Source: Novipirellula caenicola (GTDB taxonomy: Bacteria; Planctomycetota; Planctomycetia; Pirellulales; Pirellulaceae). From it: a stretch of 64,000 nt of DNA. Positions 9,255 to 19,065 of the stretch are shown in pieces; the first letter of the stretch is position 1; every line of letters begins with the position of its first letter. The position numbers were made by a program, and so were the translations under genes. The stretch spans positions 1-64,000 of the forward strand of contig NZ_BAABRO010000008.1 in assembly GCF_039545035.1 (NCBI RefSeq). Direction: 5' to 3'. The notes beneath the pieces are model-generated. The model was not told the origin of the DNA. It searched no databases and saw only the letters and a list, made by a program, of their open reading frames with translations.

Positions 9255-9367
9255 CGTATCGACGCTCGAGGTGACTGGTTTTGGAGGTGTACGGAGACGT
9301 GGCAACGGTTCATGCGGTTGATGGATGGCAAGGAGTGCGTCGTTCGGGACGCCACCGATGACGACGA

Positions 9368-11971
9368 TTAGACGCCACCGCCGGGATCACGCATGCCGGC
9401 GGTCATCCAGGCAATCATTTCTTCCCATCCCGCGCGATCGTAACGCGTGGTTCGTTTGAATTCGTCATCCAATTTCGGAGGAATTTGTTTCAGCACCACA
9501 CTTGCTTGGCGAATCAGCAGATCGGCTTCGCGACGACGTCCAAGTTCGCGGACACAGCGTGCTTGGCCAAGGATCGCTTCTAACGCGGGCGGTTGGTTCA
9601 TGTAGCGCAGCGATACGGTGCGGTACGCGGTAGCGGCTTCTTCGAACAGCCCCATTTCCTTGAGCGTATCAGCTTCGGCCATCATGCAATTTCGCAGCAG
9701 AGCTTGGGCATCGTTCGTCAATTTCTGTTCTTCTTCGCGGCGCAGAATCCGCTCCTTTAGTTCGCGGAATCCTACCAACGCGGCATTCAATTCGGATTCG
9801 ACTTTGGTTCGCAAGGCGCGTCTCGCGGCATCGAGAATGTCAGTCGATTGTGCCTCGAGCCGCGGCCACTGCGCTGCCAAGATATGCGATCGTGCTGCCA
9901 AGTAGGCGGCGGCATCGGCGCGAGGCGCGGGTTGATAACGCAACACCGCTTCGTCTAGTCGACGAATGGCGGCATCGAGAATCGGTTGGTTTTCTTGCAG
10001 CAGTTTTGCTCGCTCCGGTGGATCCGCGTGCTCTGCGATCAAGTGATTCTTGTAGCTTTTTTGATAGAGAACTTCGGCTAGCGTGAACAGCGAATCACGC
10101 CATGCCGGGCTTTGAGGCGTCAATTCCCCGTCTTGCAGATTGTCGATCAGGTAGCCACGGGCTTTTTCAATGTCGCCGGTTTCCGAATACGCCAGCGCCA
10201 TCAGCAGTCGTGCATCGTAGCGAAGCGGGTCGCGTGGGTATTCCGCAATCACCGTTTCCAACGCTTCGATCGCGTCATCGGGTTGGTTTTCTGCTAACAG
10301 CGCACGACCTAGGGCGATCAACCCCCGCGGTTGACGTTGCCGTTCTTCGTAACGGAGGTAGGAACGCAACAGGCGAATGCTTCGTTCAAAATGACGACCC
10401 TGTTGGTACGAATCGATCGCCGCCCACTGGGTTTTGATGTAACGTGGGGTATCAAAGTCAAGCTCGGCGGCTCGGGTAAACGCATCGCCAGCTTGGCGAA
10501 AGCGACGCCGAGCGAGCGAAGCAGCCGCCGAAGAAATCTCGCCGTTTAGCTGGGTGCCTGCGCGCAGTGTGCTGGCCGCCCACTCGCGAAAAGCAATGCC
10601 TTCTTGCATTAACGCCGCTGAACGTGTGAAGATCGGCGGCAAGCTGCGGGCCACATCAATCGTTTCTTGGTAAGCCGATTGATCGCGTAGTTTTTCGAGG
10701 GCGGCGATCAAACGGCGACGAAATTCGACTAACGAGACCATGGTTGGGTCGAAGCCTCGCAAATCGCCCATCTCACGCATCATGTAGCGGATCGTTTGGA
10801 CGAGCTCGACGCCGAGTCCAAGCGCGGCGAGCTGTTCGATCTCTTCCAGACCGCTGATGATCGCGGCGCCACCGAATGGGCGTTGTTGCCGTGTGGCACT
10901 CCACTGCGTTAGTGCTTGATTGGGCATGCCTTGGCATTGATAGGCCCGGCCTGCCCAAATTCTCGCCTCCGATGCAATCTGCGGCGAAGCTTCACGCTGC
11001 AAATCAAAAAGTGCCTTCATCGTGGGGGCCAATTCCGCGATGACTTCTTCGCGGCTATCGGACGGATTGTCTGGTTGTTTGCCATATCGCCCAATCGCTT
11101 TGCGGATTTGCACCACGCCATGGGCAAGTTTAAAACGATGTTGGAATCCGATGTACGAAGCTTGTTTGGTCACATCGGCTGCTTCGATCGCTTGTTTTCC
11201 TCGCTGGATTGCTGCTTCAGCCTCGGCGTAGCGGCCCAGCCGCGTCAACGCGTCGATTTGGATCAAGTTGGCTTCGAACCGTTGTTGCGGTCGGAGCGTT
11301 TGGTCGGCCAGGATGACTTGAATCGTCTCCAGTGCAAGTTCGGGTTGAGGGTCGCGGGTGCGAAGCAGGGTTTCGGCCAGTAACGGCAATAGCTCCCGTC
11401 GCAACGTCGGGTCCAGCACGATCAGCTCTTCGAACAAGGCTGCCGCTCGGTCGAATTCCCCCAATTGGAAATAGGATTCGGCGAGCAGCCGTTTGCCCTC
11501 GACCTCGCGGCCGACCGGCAATCCTTTTTCCACCGCCGCTTTGAAATCGGGGATGGCGGCGATCAAGATTTCGCGGCGTTCGCGATTGTCATCGGTTTCG
11601 CGAGCCCGCACCACCTCGCCCGCGCTGATAAGGAATTGACGCAGTTTTCGCCACTCCGCAAGCGGATCTTCGTTTTCATCCGTTCCCTTGGCCGCTTTCC
11701 CGCTTGCGTCATCCTCCGGCAACTCTTCGCCCAAATCGACGGATTTAGCCAGCCGGCCGGCGACGATGGCATTGCCAGCAATGTATTCTCGCGAGGCAAT
11801 TTTTAGCGTCTCGATGGCATCGGGCGGGCCATTACCAAGCCAAACCGAAAACACCGTCCCAAACCCCAAAATCGCGATCGCGGCAGCAAGCACCAAAAGC
11901 GACGTGGTGATCTTGTCACGACTTACCGCCGGTTGGCTTTCGTCGGTTGGATCTGCCTGTTTTTTAGCCAC
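9368..11971 (-). CDS. Large TPR-repeat membrane protein
   Basis: An approximately 867-aa protein with one N-terminal membrane helix (TSLLVLAAAIAILGFGTVF, about residues 21-39) after a short charged cytoplasmic segment. The rest is a long alpha-helical solenoid rich in tetratricopeptide-like helices (for example SYFQLGEFDRAAALFEELI, ALAYSETGDIEKARGYL and LIALGRALLAENQPDDAIE). The expected topology is an anchored periplasmic TPR scaffold. No enzymatic motif is visible. The start is uncertain: GTG 11971 (VAKKQ...) is chosen because the additional residues read from GTG 12076 look non-coding and no in-frame ATG lies between. It is between ComB and the FlgN-like gene, all on the minus strand, but there are 186 bp to ComB, so co-transcription is only possible. 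Confidence 0.8.
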   Translation of the reverse strand: MAKKQADPTDESQPAVSRDKITTSLLVLAAAIAILGFGTVFSVWLGNGPPDAIETLKIASREYIAGNAIVAGRLAKSVDLGEELPEDDASGKAAKGTDENEDPLAEWRKLRQFLISAGEVVRARETDDNRERREILIAAIPDFKAAVEKGLPVGREVEGKRLLAESYFQLGEFDRAAALFEELIVLDPTLRRELLPLLAETLLRTRDPQPELALETIQVILADQTLRPQQRFEANLIQIDALTRLGRYAEAEAAIQRGKQAIEAADVTKQASYIGFQHRFKLAHGVVQIRKAIGRYGKQPDNPSDSREEVIAELAPTMKALFDLQREASPQIASEARIWAGRAYQCQGMPNQALTQWSATRQQRPFGGAAIISGLEEIEQLAALGLGVELVQTIRYMMREMGDLRGFDPTMVSLVEFRRRLIAALEKLRDQSAYQETIDVARSLPPIFTRSAALMQEGIAFREWAASTLRAGTQLNGEISSAAASLARRRFRQAGDAFTRAAELDFDTPRYIKTQWAAIDSYQQGRHFERSIRLLRSYLRYEERQRQPRGLIALGRALLAENQPDDAIEALETVIAEYPRDPLRYDARLLMALAYSETGDIEKARGYLIDNLQDGELTPQSPAWRDSLFTLAEVLYQKSYKNHLIAEHADPPERAKLLQENQPILDAAIRRLDEAVLRYQPAPRADAAAYLAARSHILAAQWPRLEAQSTDILDAARRALRTKVESELNAALVGFRELKERILRREEEQKLTNDAQALLRNCMMAEADTLKEMGLFEEAATAYRTVSLRYMNQPPALEAILGQARCVRELGRRREADLLIRQASVVLKQIPPKLDDEFKRTTRYDRAGWEEMIAWMTAGMRDPGGGV

Positions 11972-12157
11972 CTTTGACTCAGAACCGTTTGCTTGGTTTG
12001 GATGTGTTGGGGGGACACGATGCCATTTCGCGTGGAAACATTCGAAATGGACTGTTAGAGACGGACCATTTGACACGTTGGGAATTAGCAGAAAACGGCC
12101 TTGGCGGTCAAGTTGTTCTGTCCCCCGCCCCCCTGAACGCGTTGCGATCGCGTTCGC

Positions 12158-12997
12158 CTAGCGTCCAAAAACGCTCGCTCCCTCGCGAATCGCGATTCGC
12201 CGAGGCACCACCGAAACCGAATCGACTTGGGCGCAGCGAAGCAAATCGGCCTCGTAACCCGCTCGAATCAAATTTTTGCCCCCGCGCGACTGTGACAGCC
12301 GGCTGGCCAACGCCGCCGCATGCTCCGTGGACAATTCCGCCGATTCAGATGGGCCCGCGGCTTCGGTTGAGCCCGCAGGCTCGGATACACGAGCCTGCGA
12401 TTCCCCAGCATCGGGGGCAAACCAGGACCGCCACATCTCGCAGGCGATCTGTGATTCGTCATTCAGTTCCAACGAAGCAAGCTGACGTTGGTCAAGCCGC
12501 GACTGAAAATGACTGACCAACGCCCCGGCAAACAAAACATCTTCCAACGTGACGAAACCATCGGTACCGGCACAAACCAAGGCAACGCATGCATCCGGAT
12601 CCAAGGATTCGGCCACCGCCCGCTGATTGACAAAGCTGCCCAATAGAACCTGTTTTGCTAGCGAAGCGGCTTGAATCGCCTTGGTCCCGTTGGTGGTGGT
12701 GACAATCAAATGCCGGCCGGCGACTCGCGAGGGCGAGTACTCTGCAGGCGAATTACCGCAATCAAAGCCTTCGATCGGCACGCAGCTGCGTTCGCCGCAC
12801 AGCAGCGGTGGTGGGGAAAGGTTGTTTGCGATTTCGCGTGCGGTTTGGACATCGCATGTCGTCGTGATTTCTTCGGCACCATTGGCAATGGCCACCGACA
12901 TCACGGTCGTCGCCCGCAAAATGTCGATCACGACCGCAACATCGGTCGTTTCGTCGATCGGATTGGTAGAGGGAAGAAACGAGGTCGCCAATCGCAT
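12158..12997 (-). CDS. comB: 2-phosphosulfolactate phosphatase family protein (ComB-like)
   Basis: The 279-aa product shows the ComB signatures: VVIDILRATTVMSVAIANGA near residues 22-41, LCGERSCVPIEGFDCGNSP near 66-84, TTTNGTKAI near 100-108 and CAGTDGFVTLEDVLFAGAL near 141-159. ComB hydrolyses 2-phosphosulfolactate to sulfolactate in coenzyme M biosynthesis in methanogens. In bacteria such as planctomycetes, which do not make coenzyme M by the full route, the physiological substrate is uncertain. The protein is somewhat longer than usual because of an Ala/Ser/Glu-rich insertion around residues 205-240. The gene starts 13 bp after the stop of the CPXCG gene, so they are probably one transcript. 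Confidence 0.9.
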   Translation of the reverse strand: MRLATSFLPSTNPIDETTDVAVVIDILRATTVMSVAIANGAEEITTTCDVQTAREIANNLSPPPLLCGERSCVPIEGFDCGNSPAEYSPSRVAGRHLIVTTTNGTKAIQAASLAKQVLLGSFVNQRAVAESLDPDACVALVCAGTDGFVTLEDVLFAGALVSHFQSRLDQRQLASLELNDESQIACEMWRSWFAPDAGESQARVSEPAGSTEAAGPSESAELSTEHAAALASRLSQSRGGKNLIRAGYEADLLRCAQVDSVSVVPRRIAIREGASVFGR

Positions 12998-13010
12998 TGA
13001 GAAAAAGTTC

Positions 13011-13202
13011 CTAAAAATGATCTTGTTCGGGTTCTGCCCACACCCGAGCTTCGTCCTCGAGCCAATCGACGTGGATCACGTTTGGATTGCAACAGACCGG
13101 GCAATCTTCGACATATTCTTGCCGGGTGCCGGACGAAGGGTCCAGCGGAATGACAATTTCTTCACCACAAGAATCGCAGACGTAAGAGGATTCGCTATCC
13201 AT
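13011..13202 (-). CDS. CPXCG-motif cysteine-rich small protein
   Basis: A 63-aa acidic protein with two Cys pairs: CDSC at residues 9-12 and CPVCCNP at 34-40, the pattern of the Cys_rich_CPXG family (PF14255). It is a likely zinc ribbon. The ATG at 13202 is preceded by AGGA about 9 nt upstream on the minus strand. An open frame continues upstream of it, but that region is the promoter area of recQ on the other strand and gives a basic, low-quality translation. Function is unknown in the family. It is the first gene of the minus-strand cluster and is divergent from recQ. Confidence 0.88.
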   Translation of the reverse strand: MDSESSYVCDSCGEEIVIPLDPSSGTRQEYVEDCPVCCNPNVIHVDWLEDEARVWAEPEQDHF

Positions 13203-13348
13203 TTTGACAATCCTGACAGGTAAAAAGGGTGTCTGATGGTAAAAAGGCGGAACGTGTGCAAACGGCTTTGGGCGTTCTCGATGAAGTGCCGATGCTACCC
13301 TATAATCAAGCCGACGATGAGTATCCCCCCGTTCTTTTCTTGAGTGCC

Positions 13349-16300
13349 ATGCCCGGACCCGCAATCTCACGATCCGTTTCGTCCGGTAACACCGCAGCGG
13401 GGCATCACGTGGATCCGACCGTCTTGCTGGCTCGGTTTGGATTAACACAATTTCGGCCTGGCCAACGCGATGTGGTCGATGCGGTTGCCGACGGGCACGA
13501 CGTGATGTGCGTGATGCCAACCGGGGGTGGTAAAAGTCTGTGTTACCAACTGCCGAGTCTCGGTCGGCCTGGGACGACCATTGTCGTGTCACCGTTGATC
13601 GCGTTGATGAAGGACCAAGTCGACACGCTGCAGTCGTTGAACATCAAAGCAAAATTGCTCAACAGCACCCTTAGCATGTCCGAGCAAGTCGACGTGATGC
13701 AGCAGATGTCGCGGGGCGAGTTGGACTTGGTCTACGTGGCTCCCGAGCGACTTCGCAACACGCGTTTTCTCGAGGCGGTGACGACAGCCGAGGTGACGTT
13801 GTTGGCGGTGGATGAAGCCCACTGTGTCAGCGAGTGGGGGCACGATTTTCGCCCGGATTATTCACGGCTGGGACGGTTCCGCGATCGTTACTTGTCGAAT
13901 GTGCAAACGATCGCGTTGACCGCGACGGCGACTCCGGCGGTGCGGCAAGACATCATCGATTTGTTGCGATTGCGAGAACCGAAGACGTTCGTCACCGGTT
14001 TTGCACGCACTAATTTGCGATTTAGTGTTCAGCATTCCAAAAGCGATCGCGAAAAAGACGAGCAACTGGTCAAATACGTCAACCAATGTGAAGGCACCGG
14101 GATTATCTACGCTGCGACGCGCAAACGCTGTGAAGAAATTGCCAGCTGGTTGCCTGAGAAGACACGACGTCCCATCGGAGCCTATCATGCGGGCTTGGAA
14201 CCGATGCAGCGGCAACGGATTCAAGACGACTTTATGTCGGGCAAACTGTCTGCGATCGTGGCGACCAATGCGTTTGGAATGGGGATCGATAAATCCGACA
14301 TTCGCTACGTGATCCACTACAACATGCCCGGCACCTTGGAGGCGTATTACCAAGAAGCCGGACGCGCCGGGCGGGACGCAAAAGACAGCGATTGTTTGAT
14401 GTTGTTTTCTTACAACGATCGCTATATCCAAGAGTTCTTTATCGAAAACCGCTACCCTTCGCGCGAAACCGTGTCGAAGGTCTACGAGTTTTTGCTGTCC
14501 CGCGAAGAAGACCCAATCGAATTGACGCTCGATCAAGTGCGTGCGGCGATTGACGTCAAAGACGGCAGCGAAGCGATCGGCACCTCGCAAACCTTGTTGG
14601 CCAAGGCGGGGGTGCTGAAGCGGTTGGATAGTTCGGCAAACAATGCGATTGTTCGCATCGACAGTAACGCCGCGACGATGTTGGATTTTCTGCCACGCGA
14701 AGCCAAAGTTCGCAGACGCGTGATGATGGCGGTCGAAAAGGTCGTGGGCAAACGACGTGGCGAAGACGTCTATGTGACGGTCAAACGATTGACCGAACTG
14801 GCCAACGTCGATCGCGATCAACTCGCTCGCACGCTTCGAGAGCTGCGACGATTGAAAGGATTCGATTACGTGCCGCCGTTCCGCGGTCGCGCTGTCCATC
14901 TCGTTGAACGCGACATCCCTTTTGATTCGCTTGAAATCGATTTCGAAGAACTCGAGCGACGTCGCCAAGCCGAACATGCCAAGCTGGATGCCGTAATCGG
15001 ATTTGCGCGTAGCAATGGTTGTCGTCAACGTGTGATCTTGGATTACTTTGGCGACCCTGCAAGCAAGAATTGTGGCAATTGTGATCGCTGCAATCCCGAA
15101 GGACGCCGCGCCAACGCGGCCGTGGATCCAGCGAAGATCGCCGAGGCGTTTGCCGGAGTCGATCGCGATGGATTTGTGCGAGGGGTGCGAGTCGTGCTCA
15201 GCGGCGTGTTCCGCATGCATGCACGGTTTGGCAAGAATCTTGTGGCCCAGATGCTGTGCGGTTCCAAAAACAAAAAGTTGCAACAGTGGAAACTGCACCG
15301 GCTCAGCACGTACGGGTTGCTGTCGCCATTGAAGCAGTCCGAAGTGGTCGCCGTGATGGATGCGTTGATCGAACGCGGGCTGCTGATTCAACGCGAAGTT
15401 GATGACCGCCGCCCCACCGTCGATCTGAGCGACTATGGCAGCTTGGTGATGCACGCCAAAGAACCGATCAATGACACGCTGGGGATCAAGTTTCCACTGG
15501 TCAAACGGTTGTCGGCCGCAGCGAAAAACTTGGAAGCTGCCGATGTTCATGAAAAATCGAACCCGACGCTCAATGAACCCGAACCGGCCGCGGATGCAGC
15601 GCCGCCATCTGCGTCGGACGAATTGAAATCCGAATTGAAGGATCGGCTGAAGCGTTGGCGTCAAAAATCATCCGCCGCGCTCGCGATTCCGGCTTATCGC
15701 ATTCTCAGCAACGCGACGATTGACCGCATCCTCGATGCGATTCCTCGTTCGACCAGTGAACTCGAAAAAATTTCGGGGGTCGGGCCCGCCACGATCGAGC
15801 AGTTTGGTTACGACATTATCCAATTGATCGAAGCGGTCGTGGTCGAGCATGAAGGTGCCGCCGAACCCGATTCCGAGACTGAATCCGAAACTCAGTCCGA
15901 GATCACCACCGTCGCCACGCCGGCATCCAACCCGGTCGACCAGGATGGAACGCAAGCCGACGCGGGTGAGAATCATCAGAGAGGTCGCGAGAACGATCCA
16001 AGCGATTCGCCAATCGCGGCTTCGACCGACGCGGAACAACGCGGCGAGCCGACCCGCAGCCAAAATGCTAGCAGCCAAACTGGTCGTAACCCAAATGCTA
16101 GCAGTCATTCGATCGGTGATAATTCGATTGGCGGTCATTCGAGTGGGGATGAAAAGGACGTCCGCGAGCGTGGCGACAGCAACGTGACTGGCCGCGAGAA
16201 GCCGCAGGTCGATTCGGACGCTTCGTATTGTCAAACCGAGCTTTTTGAAGCCGAAGATGCCGAAGTGCGGCCCGAGGCGACGAAGGATCGCCGGCTTCCT

Positions 16301-16549
16301 GAGATTTTGGAACTCGATTCGGCGGGACCGCTTGCTCCCGATCCTGCGTTGGTGGACCCGTCGACCGACGAGGCAGCGGACGCTTATTGGACATGGCGGC
16401 TCTTTCGTGACGGGTACACGGTATCGCAGGTGTCGCTCATTCGTCGCTGTTCCGCCGCGGTCTTGGCTCGCCAATTGGAGATCGCTGCCGCCGTGGGGCA
16501 CCCGGTCGAAAGCGGTTGGCTCGAGGCGGCGCGTGCGGTGAAGTCTTAA
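13349..16549 (+). CDS. recQ: ATP-dependent DNA helicase RecQ with long C-terminal extension
   Basis: A superfamily 2, 3'-5' DNA helicase for recombination repair. The Walker A motif TGGGKS is at about residues 58-63, DEAHCVSEWGHDFRPDY at about 155-171, and the helicase C domain has NAFGMGIDKSDIRYVIHY. The RQC zinc site CGNCDRC lies near residues 573-579. An HRDC domain (about 766-830: AIPAYRILSN, GVGPATIEQFG) follows. A roughly 170-residue low-complexity Ser/Glu/Asp-rich linker leads to a small terminal helix-turn-helix-like domain (FRDGYTVSQVSLIRRCSA). At about 1066 aa it is much longer than the 600-aa E. coli enzyme. The start ATG 13349 is preferred because upstream residues show no similarity, but ATG 13292 is possible. 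Confidence 0.95.
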   Translation: MPGPAISRSVSSGNTAAGHHVDPTVLLARFGLTQFRPGQRDVVDAVADGHDVMCVMPTGGGKSLCYQLPSLGRPGTTIVVSPLIALMKDQVDTLQSLNIKAKLLNSTLSMSEQVDVMQQMSRGELDLVYVAPERLRNTRFLEAVTTAEVTLLAVDEAHCVSEWGHDFRPDYSRLGRFRDRYLSNVQTIALTATATPAVRQDIIDLLRLREPKTFVTGFARTNLRFSVQHSKSDREKDEQLVKYVNQCEGTGIIYAATRKRCEEIASWLPEKTRRPIGAYHAGLEPMQRQRIQDDFMSGKLSAIVATNAFGMGIDKSDIRYVIHYNMPGTLEAYYQEAGRAGRDAKDSDCLMLFSYNDRYIQEFFIENRYPSRETVSKVYEFLLSREEDPIELTLDQVRAAIDVKDGSEAIGTSQTLLAKAGVLKRLDSSANNAIVRIDSNAATMLDFLPREAKVRRRVMMAVEKVVGKRRGEDVYVTVKRLTELANVDRDQLARTLRELRRLKGFDYVPPFRGRAVHLVERDIPFDSLEIDFEELERRRQAEHAKLDAVIGFARSNGCRQRVILDYFGDPASKNCGNCDRCNPEGRRANAAVDPAKIAEAFAGVDRDGFVRGVRVVLSGVFRMHARFGKNLVAQMLCGSKNKKLQQWKLHRLSTYGLLSPLKQSEVVAVMDALIERGLLIQREVDDRRPTVDLSDYGSLVMHAKEPINDTLGIKFPLVKRLSAAAKNLEAADVHEKSNPTLNEPEPAADAAPPSASDELKSELKDRLKRWRQKSSAALAIPAYRILSNATIDRILDAIPRSTSELEKISGVGPATIEQFGYDIIQLIEAVVVEHEGAAEPDSETESETQSEITTVATPASNPVDQDGTQADAGENHQRGRENDPSDSPIAASTDAEQRGEPTRSQNASSQTGRNPNASSHSIGDNSIGGHSSGDEKDVRERGDSNVTGREKPQVDSDASYCQTELFEAEDAEVRPEATKDRRLPEILELDSAGPLAPDPALVDPSTDEAADAYWTWRLFRDGYTVSQVSLIRRCSAAVLARQLEIAAAVGHPVESGWLEAARAVKS

Positions 16550-16999
16550 GCGGGGTGACCAGAGAGCGTCGTCACCAGATGTGGCTCGTCCCCCCCGCGA
16601 CAACGATTTGAGCAATCGGCTTGGCTTGCCGCTCACTTTACTGGCAGACTTGACGCTGGCGAGAAACTACTGCGAGTGGCACGGTTTGCATTTTTGGTCG
16701 GTTAGTCATCCAGCGTTACAGTCGATACAATCGGGCCGGGCTACTCGTGATGCAGCGAACCTTGGGGTAAGAAACGATTGCCCAATTGGCTTCTTGAGCA
16801 AGCATTTACAGTAAAAGGGTGTGCCGAGTGTGAGCAATCGGCATGCAACGTGCATCCCAGGCGAATGGGGCTGCAAGTATGACATTTTTAACAACAAAAA
16901 CGCTCGTTAGGCCTCGATTTGGCGTGATTGCCAAAATCGAGCCGGGTGACGAGTAAGTAAGAGAATAAACCTCCGGGTGAAGGCTGACAAAGGAAACCG
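16550..16999. other. Intergenic region between recQ and ftsH, 450 bp
   Basis: No gene recognised. A 6-bp GGTGAC/GTCACC inverted repeat lies just after the recQ stop (about 16554-16577) without a T tract. The final part should hold the ftsH promoter; a ribosome site AAGGA at about 16989-16994 precedes the ftsH ATG. Confidence 0.5.
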
Positions 17000-19051
17000 A
17001 TGGATAAAAGGTCCGACGAGAAAGATTCGGAAAAGAGTGGCGGCGCGAACAAGCGTGGCAACAACACGTTTCTGATTGCGTTGGTGGTCGCTGGATTGAT
17101 CGCCATGCTGTTCATGAATCGTGGTGCGAATGTTGCCGAGGTGTCGACCAGTTTCTTTTTGGATCAGCTGGAAAAAAACAACATCGAAGCGGTCCAGATC
17201 GGCGATCAACGTGTTTATGGAACGTTCAAGGTCCGTCCCGAAGCGCCGCCGGTATTGGAAGATGGCAAGTTAAAGCCTCAGGTCGACGAGGACGGCAAAC
17301 CGGTCAAATTGGCCAAAGAGTTCGTTTTTCGCCAATCCAACGATGCCGGAGCAACGGTCCGATTGCAGGAGCGTTTGGAGGCGGCGGACGTCGATTTCCG
17401 TGTTTTGCCTCCCGATAATTCGCAGCAGATCATCAGCATCATTGCGTTTATCATTCTGCCCTTGGGAATCGTTTTCTTTCTGTTCATGATGCTCCGCCGC
17501 ACGCGAAGCGACATGATGGGGGGCGGCTTTTTGTCGGGCTTCAGCAAGAGTCCTGCCAAGCTGTTTGAAGCCTCTGACAAAATGATCACCTTCAACGAGG
17601 TGGCCGGACTCGAAGGGGTCAAGGCGGATCTGCAGGAGATCGTCGAATACCTGAAAACGCCTGAAAAGTTTCAGCGGCTCGGTGGGTTTGTTCCCAAGGG
17701 TGTGCTGTTAAATGGGCCTCCGGGTACCGGGAAAACTTTGTTGGCTCGCGCTGTGGCTGGCGAAGCCGGGGTGCCGTTCTTTTCGGTCAACGGTAGCGAA
17801 TTCATTCAAATGTTCGTCGGCGTGGGGGCAAGCCGCGTACGTGACCTGTTTCGCACCGCCAAAGAAAACAGTCCGTCGATCATTTTTATCGACGAAATTG
17901 ATGCTGTCGGTCGTCAACGTGGTGCCGGCGTCGGCGGCGGGCATGATGAACGAGAGCAGACGCTGAACCAGATCCTTGGCGAAATGGATGGCTTCACGCA
18001 GAGCCAGACGGTGATTGTGATTGCTGCGACCAACCGACCGGATGTTTTGGACCCGGCACTGTTGCGCCCAGGCCGTTTTGACCGTCACGTCACCGTGGGG
18101 CGTCCGACGATGAAGGGACGGGAAGAGATTTTCAAGGTTCATGTTCGCGATGTACCGCTTGGTGACGATGTGGATCTCAAGCGGCTCGCGGCGGGAACGG
18201 TCGGTTTGACCGGTGCCGACATTCGCAACATGGTCAACGAGGCGGCGTTGTGGGCCGCTCGGCAAGATAAAAAGCTTGTCGAGATGAGTGATTTTGATTT
18301 CGCCCGCGACAAGATCCTGATGGGAGCCAAGCGTGAAGAGGTTCTGCAGGAGAGCGAGAAGGAAAAGACCGCCTATCACGAGGCCGGGCATACGTTGACC
18401 GCATGGCATCTCGATGGAGCCCATGTGGTTCATAAGGTCACGATCATTCCACGTGGCCGCGCCCTGGGCGTGACGCAGTACGTCCCTAGCGAAGATCGTT
18501 TGAGCATCAGCAAGCGAGAGCTCGAGCATCAATTGATCGTGCTCTTGGGAGGCCGTGCCGCCGAAAAAATCGTTTACAACGAAACCTGTGTCGGGGCCGA
18601 AAACGATCTCGAACGGGCCACCAGTATCGCGCGGCGAATGGTCACGCACTGGGGCATGAGTCCCAAGGTCGGCCCGGTCAGCTACAAGACCAGCGACGAA
18701 GATCCATTTTTGGGGCGTGAAATTCATCAATCGCGTCAATTCAGCGAGCATACGCAGGAATTGATTGACGAAGAGGTGGCACGGATTCTGTTGGAAGCCG
18801 ACCAGAAGGCCGAGCAGTTGCTGCGTGAACGTCGCAGTGAACTCGAGACAATCACACGTGCCCTGTTAGAGCACGAAGAGCTGGGCGAAGCGGAATTGAC
18901 CGATCTGATCGGCGTTTCGATTCAAGTTCGCAATCGCAAGAAGGGCGATCCGCCACCGGTCGAGCAAACGCTTGCTCCGGAAAGTGGCGCCGACCATAGT
19001 CCCGGTTCGGCCGTCGGGGGTCATTCCAATTCGTCACCGCAAGAGAGTTAG
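17000..19051 (+). CDS. ftsH: ATP-dependent zinc metalloprotease FtsH
   Basis: A membrane-anchored AAA+ protease that degrades membrane and short-lived cytoplasmic proteins. The 683-aa product has an N-terminal helix ([16 protein letters not shown], about 26-41), an extracytoplasmic domain and a second helix ([19 protein letters not shown], about 146-164). In the AAA domain Walker A is [13 protein letters not shown], Walker B is [15 protein letters not shown] and the SRH is [20 protein letters not shown]. The peptidase domain has the zinc motif HEAGH. The ATG has a good AAGGA site 6 nt upstream. Residues beyond 650 are a Gly/Ser-rich variable tail. The rsgA gene follows after 14 bp and is probably co-transcribed. 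Confidence 0.98.
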   Translation: MDKRSDEKDSEKSGGANKRGNNTFLIALVVAGLIAMLFMNRGANVAEVSTSFFLDQLEKNNIEAVQIGDQRVYGTFKVRPEAPPVLEDGKLKPQVDEDGKPVKLAKEFVFRQSNDAGATVRLQERLEAADVDFRVLPPDNSQQIISIIAFIILPLGIVFFLFMMLRRTRSDMMGGGFLSGFSKSPAKLFEASDKMITFNEVAGLEGVKADLQEIVEYLKTPEKFQRLGGFVPKGVLLNGPPGTGKTLLARAVAGEAGVPFFSVNGSEFIQMFVGVGASRVRDLFRTAKENSPSIIFIDEIDAVGRQRGAGVGGGHDEREQTLNQILGEMDGFTQSQTVIVIAATNRPDVLDPALLRPGRFDRHVTVGRPTMKGREEIFKVHVRDVPLGDDVDLKRLAAGTVGLTGADIRNMVNEAALWAARQDKKLVEMSDFDFARDKILMGAKREEVLQESEKEKTAYHEAGHTLTAWHLDGAHVVHKVTIIPRGRALGVTQYVPSEDRLSISKRELEHQLIVLLGGRAAEKIVYNETCVGAENDLERATSIARRMVTHWGMSPKVGPVSYKTSDEDPFLGREIHQSRQFSEHTQELIDEEVARILLEADQKAEQLLRERRSELETITRALLEHEELGEAELTDLIGVSIQVRNRKKGDPPPVEQTLAPESGADHSPGSAVGGHSNSSPQES

Positions 19052-19065
19052 CGGATGGCGTCTTG

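Noticed and set aside
13862-15664. Long open frame (600 codons) on the minus strand inside recQ
   Set aside because: It is the antisense shadow of recQ. The translation is His/Arg/Phe/Gln-rich with no recognisable domain, and recQ on the other strand has clear motifs.
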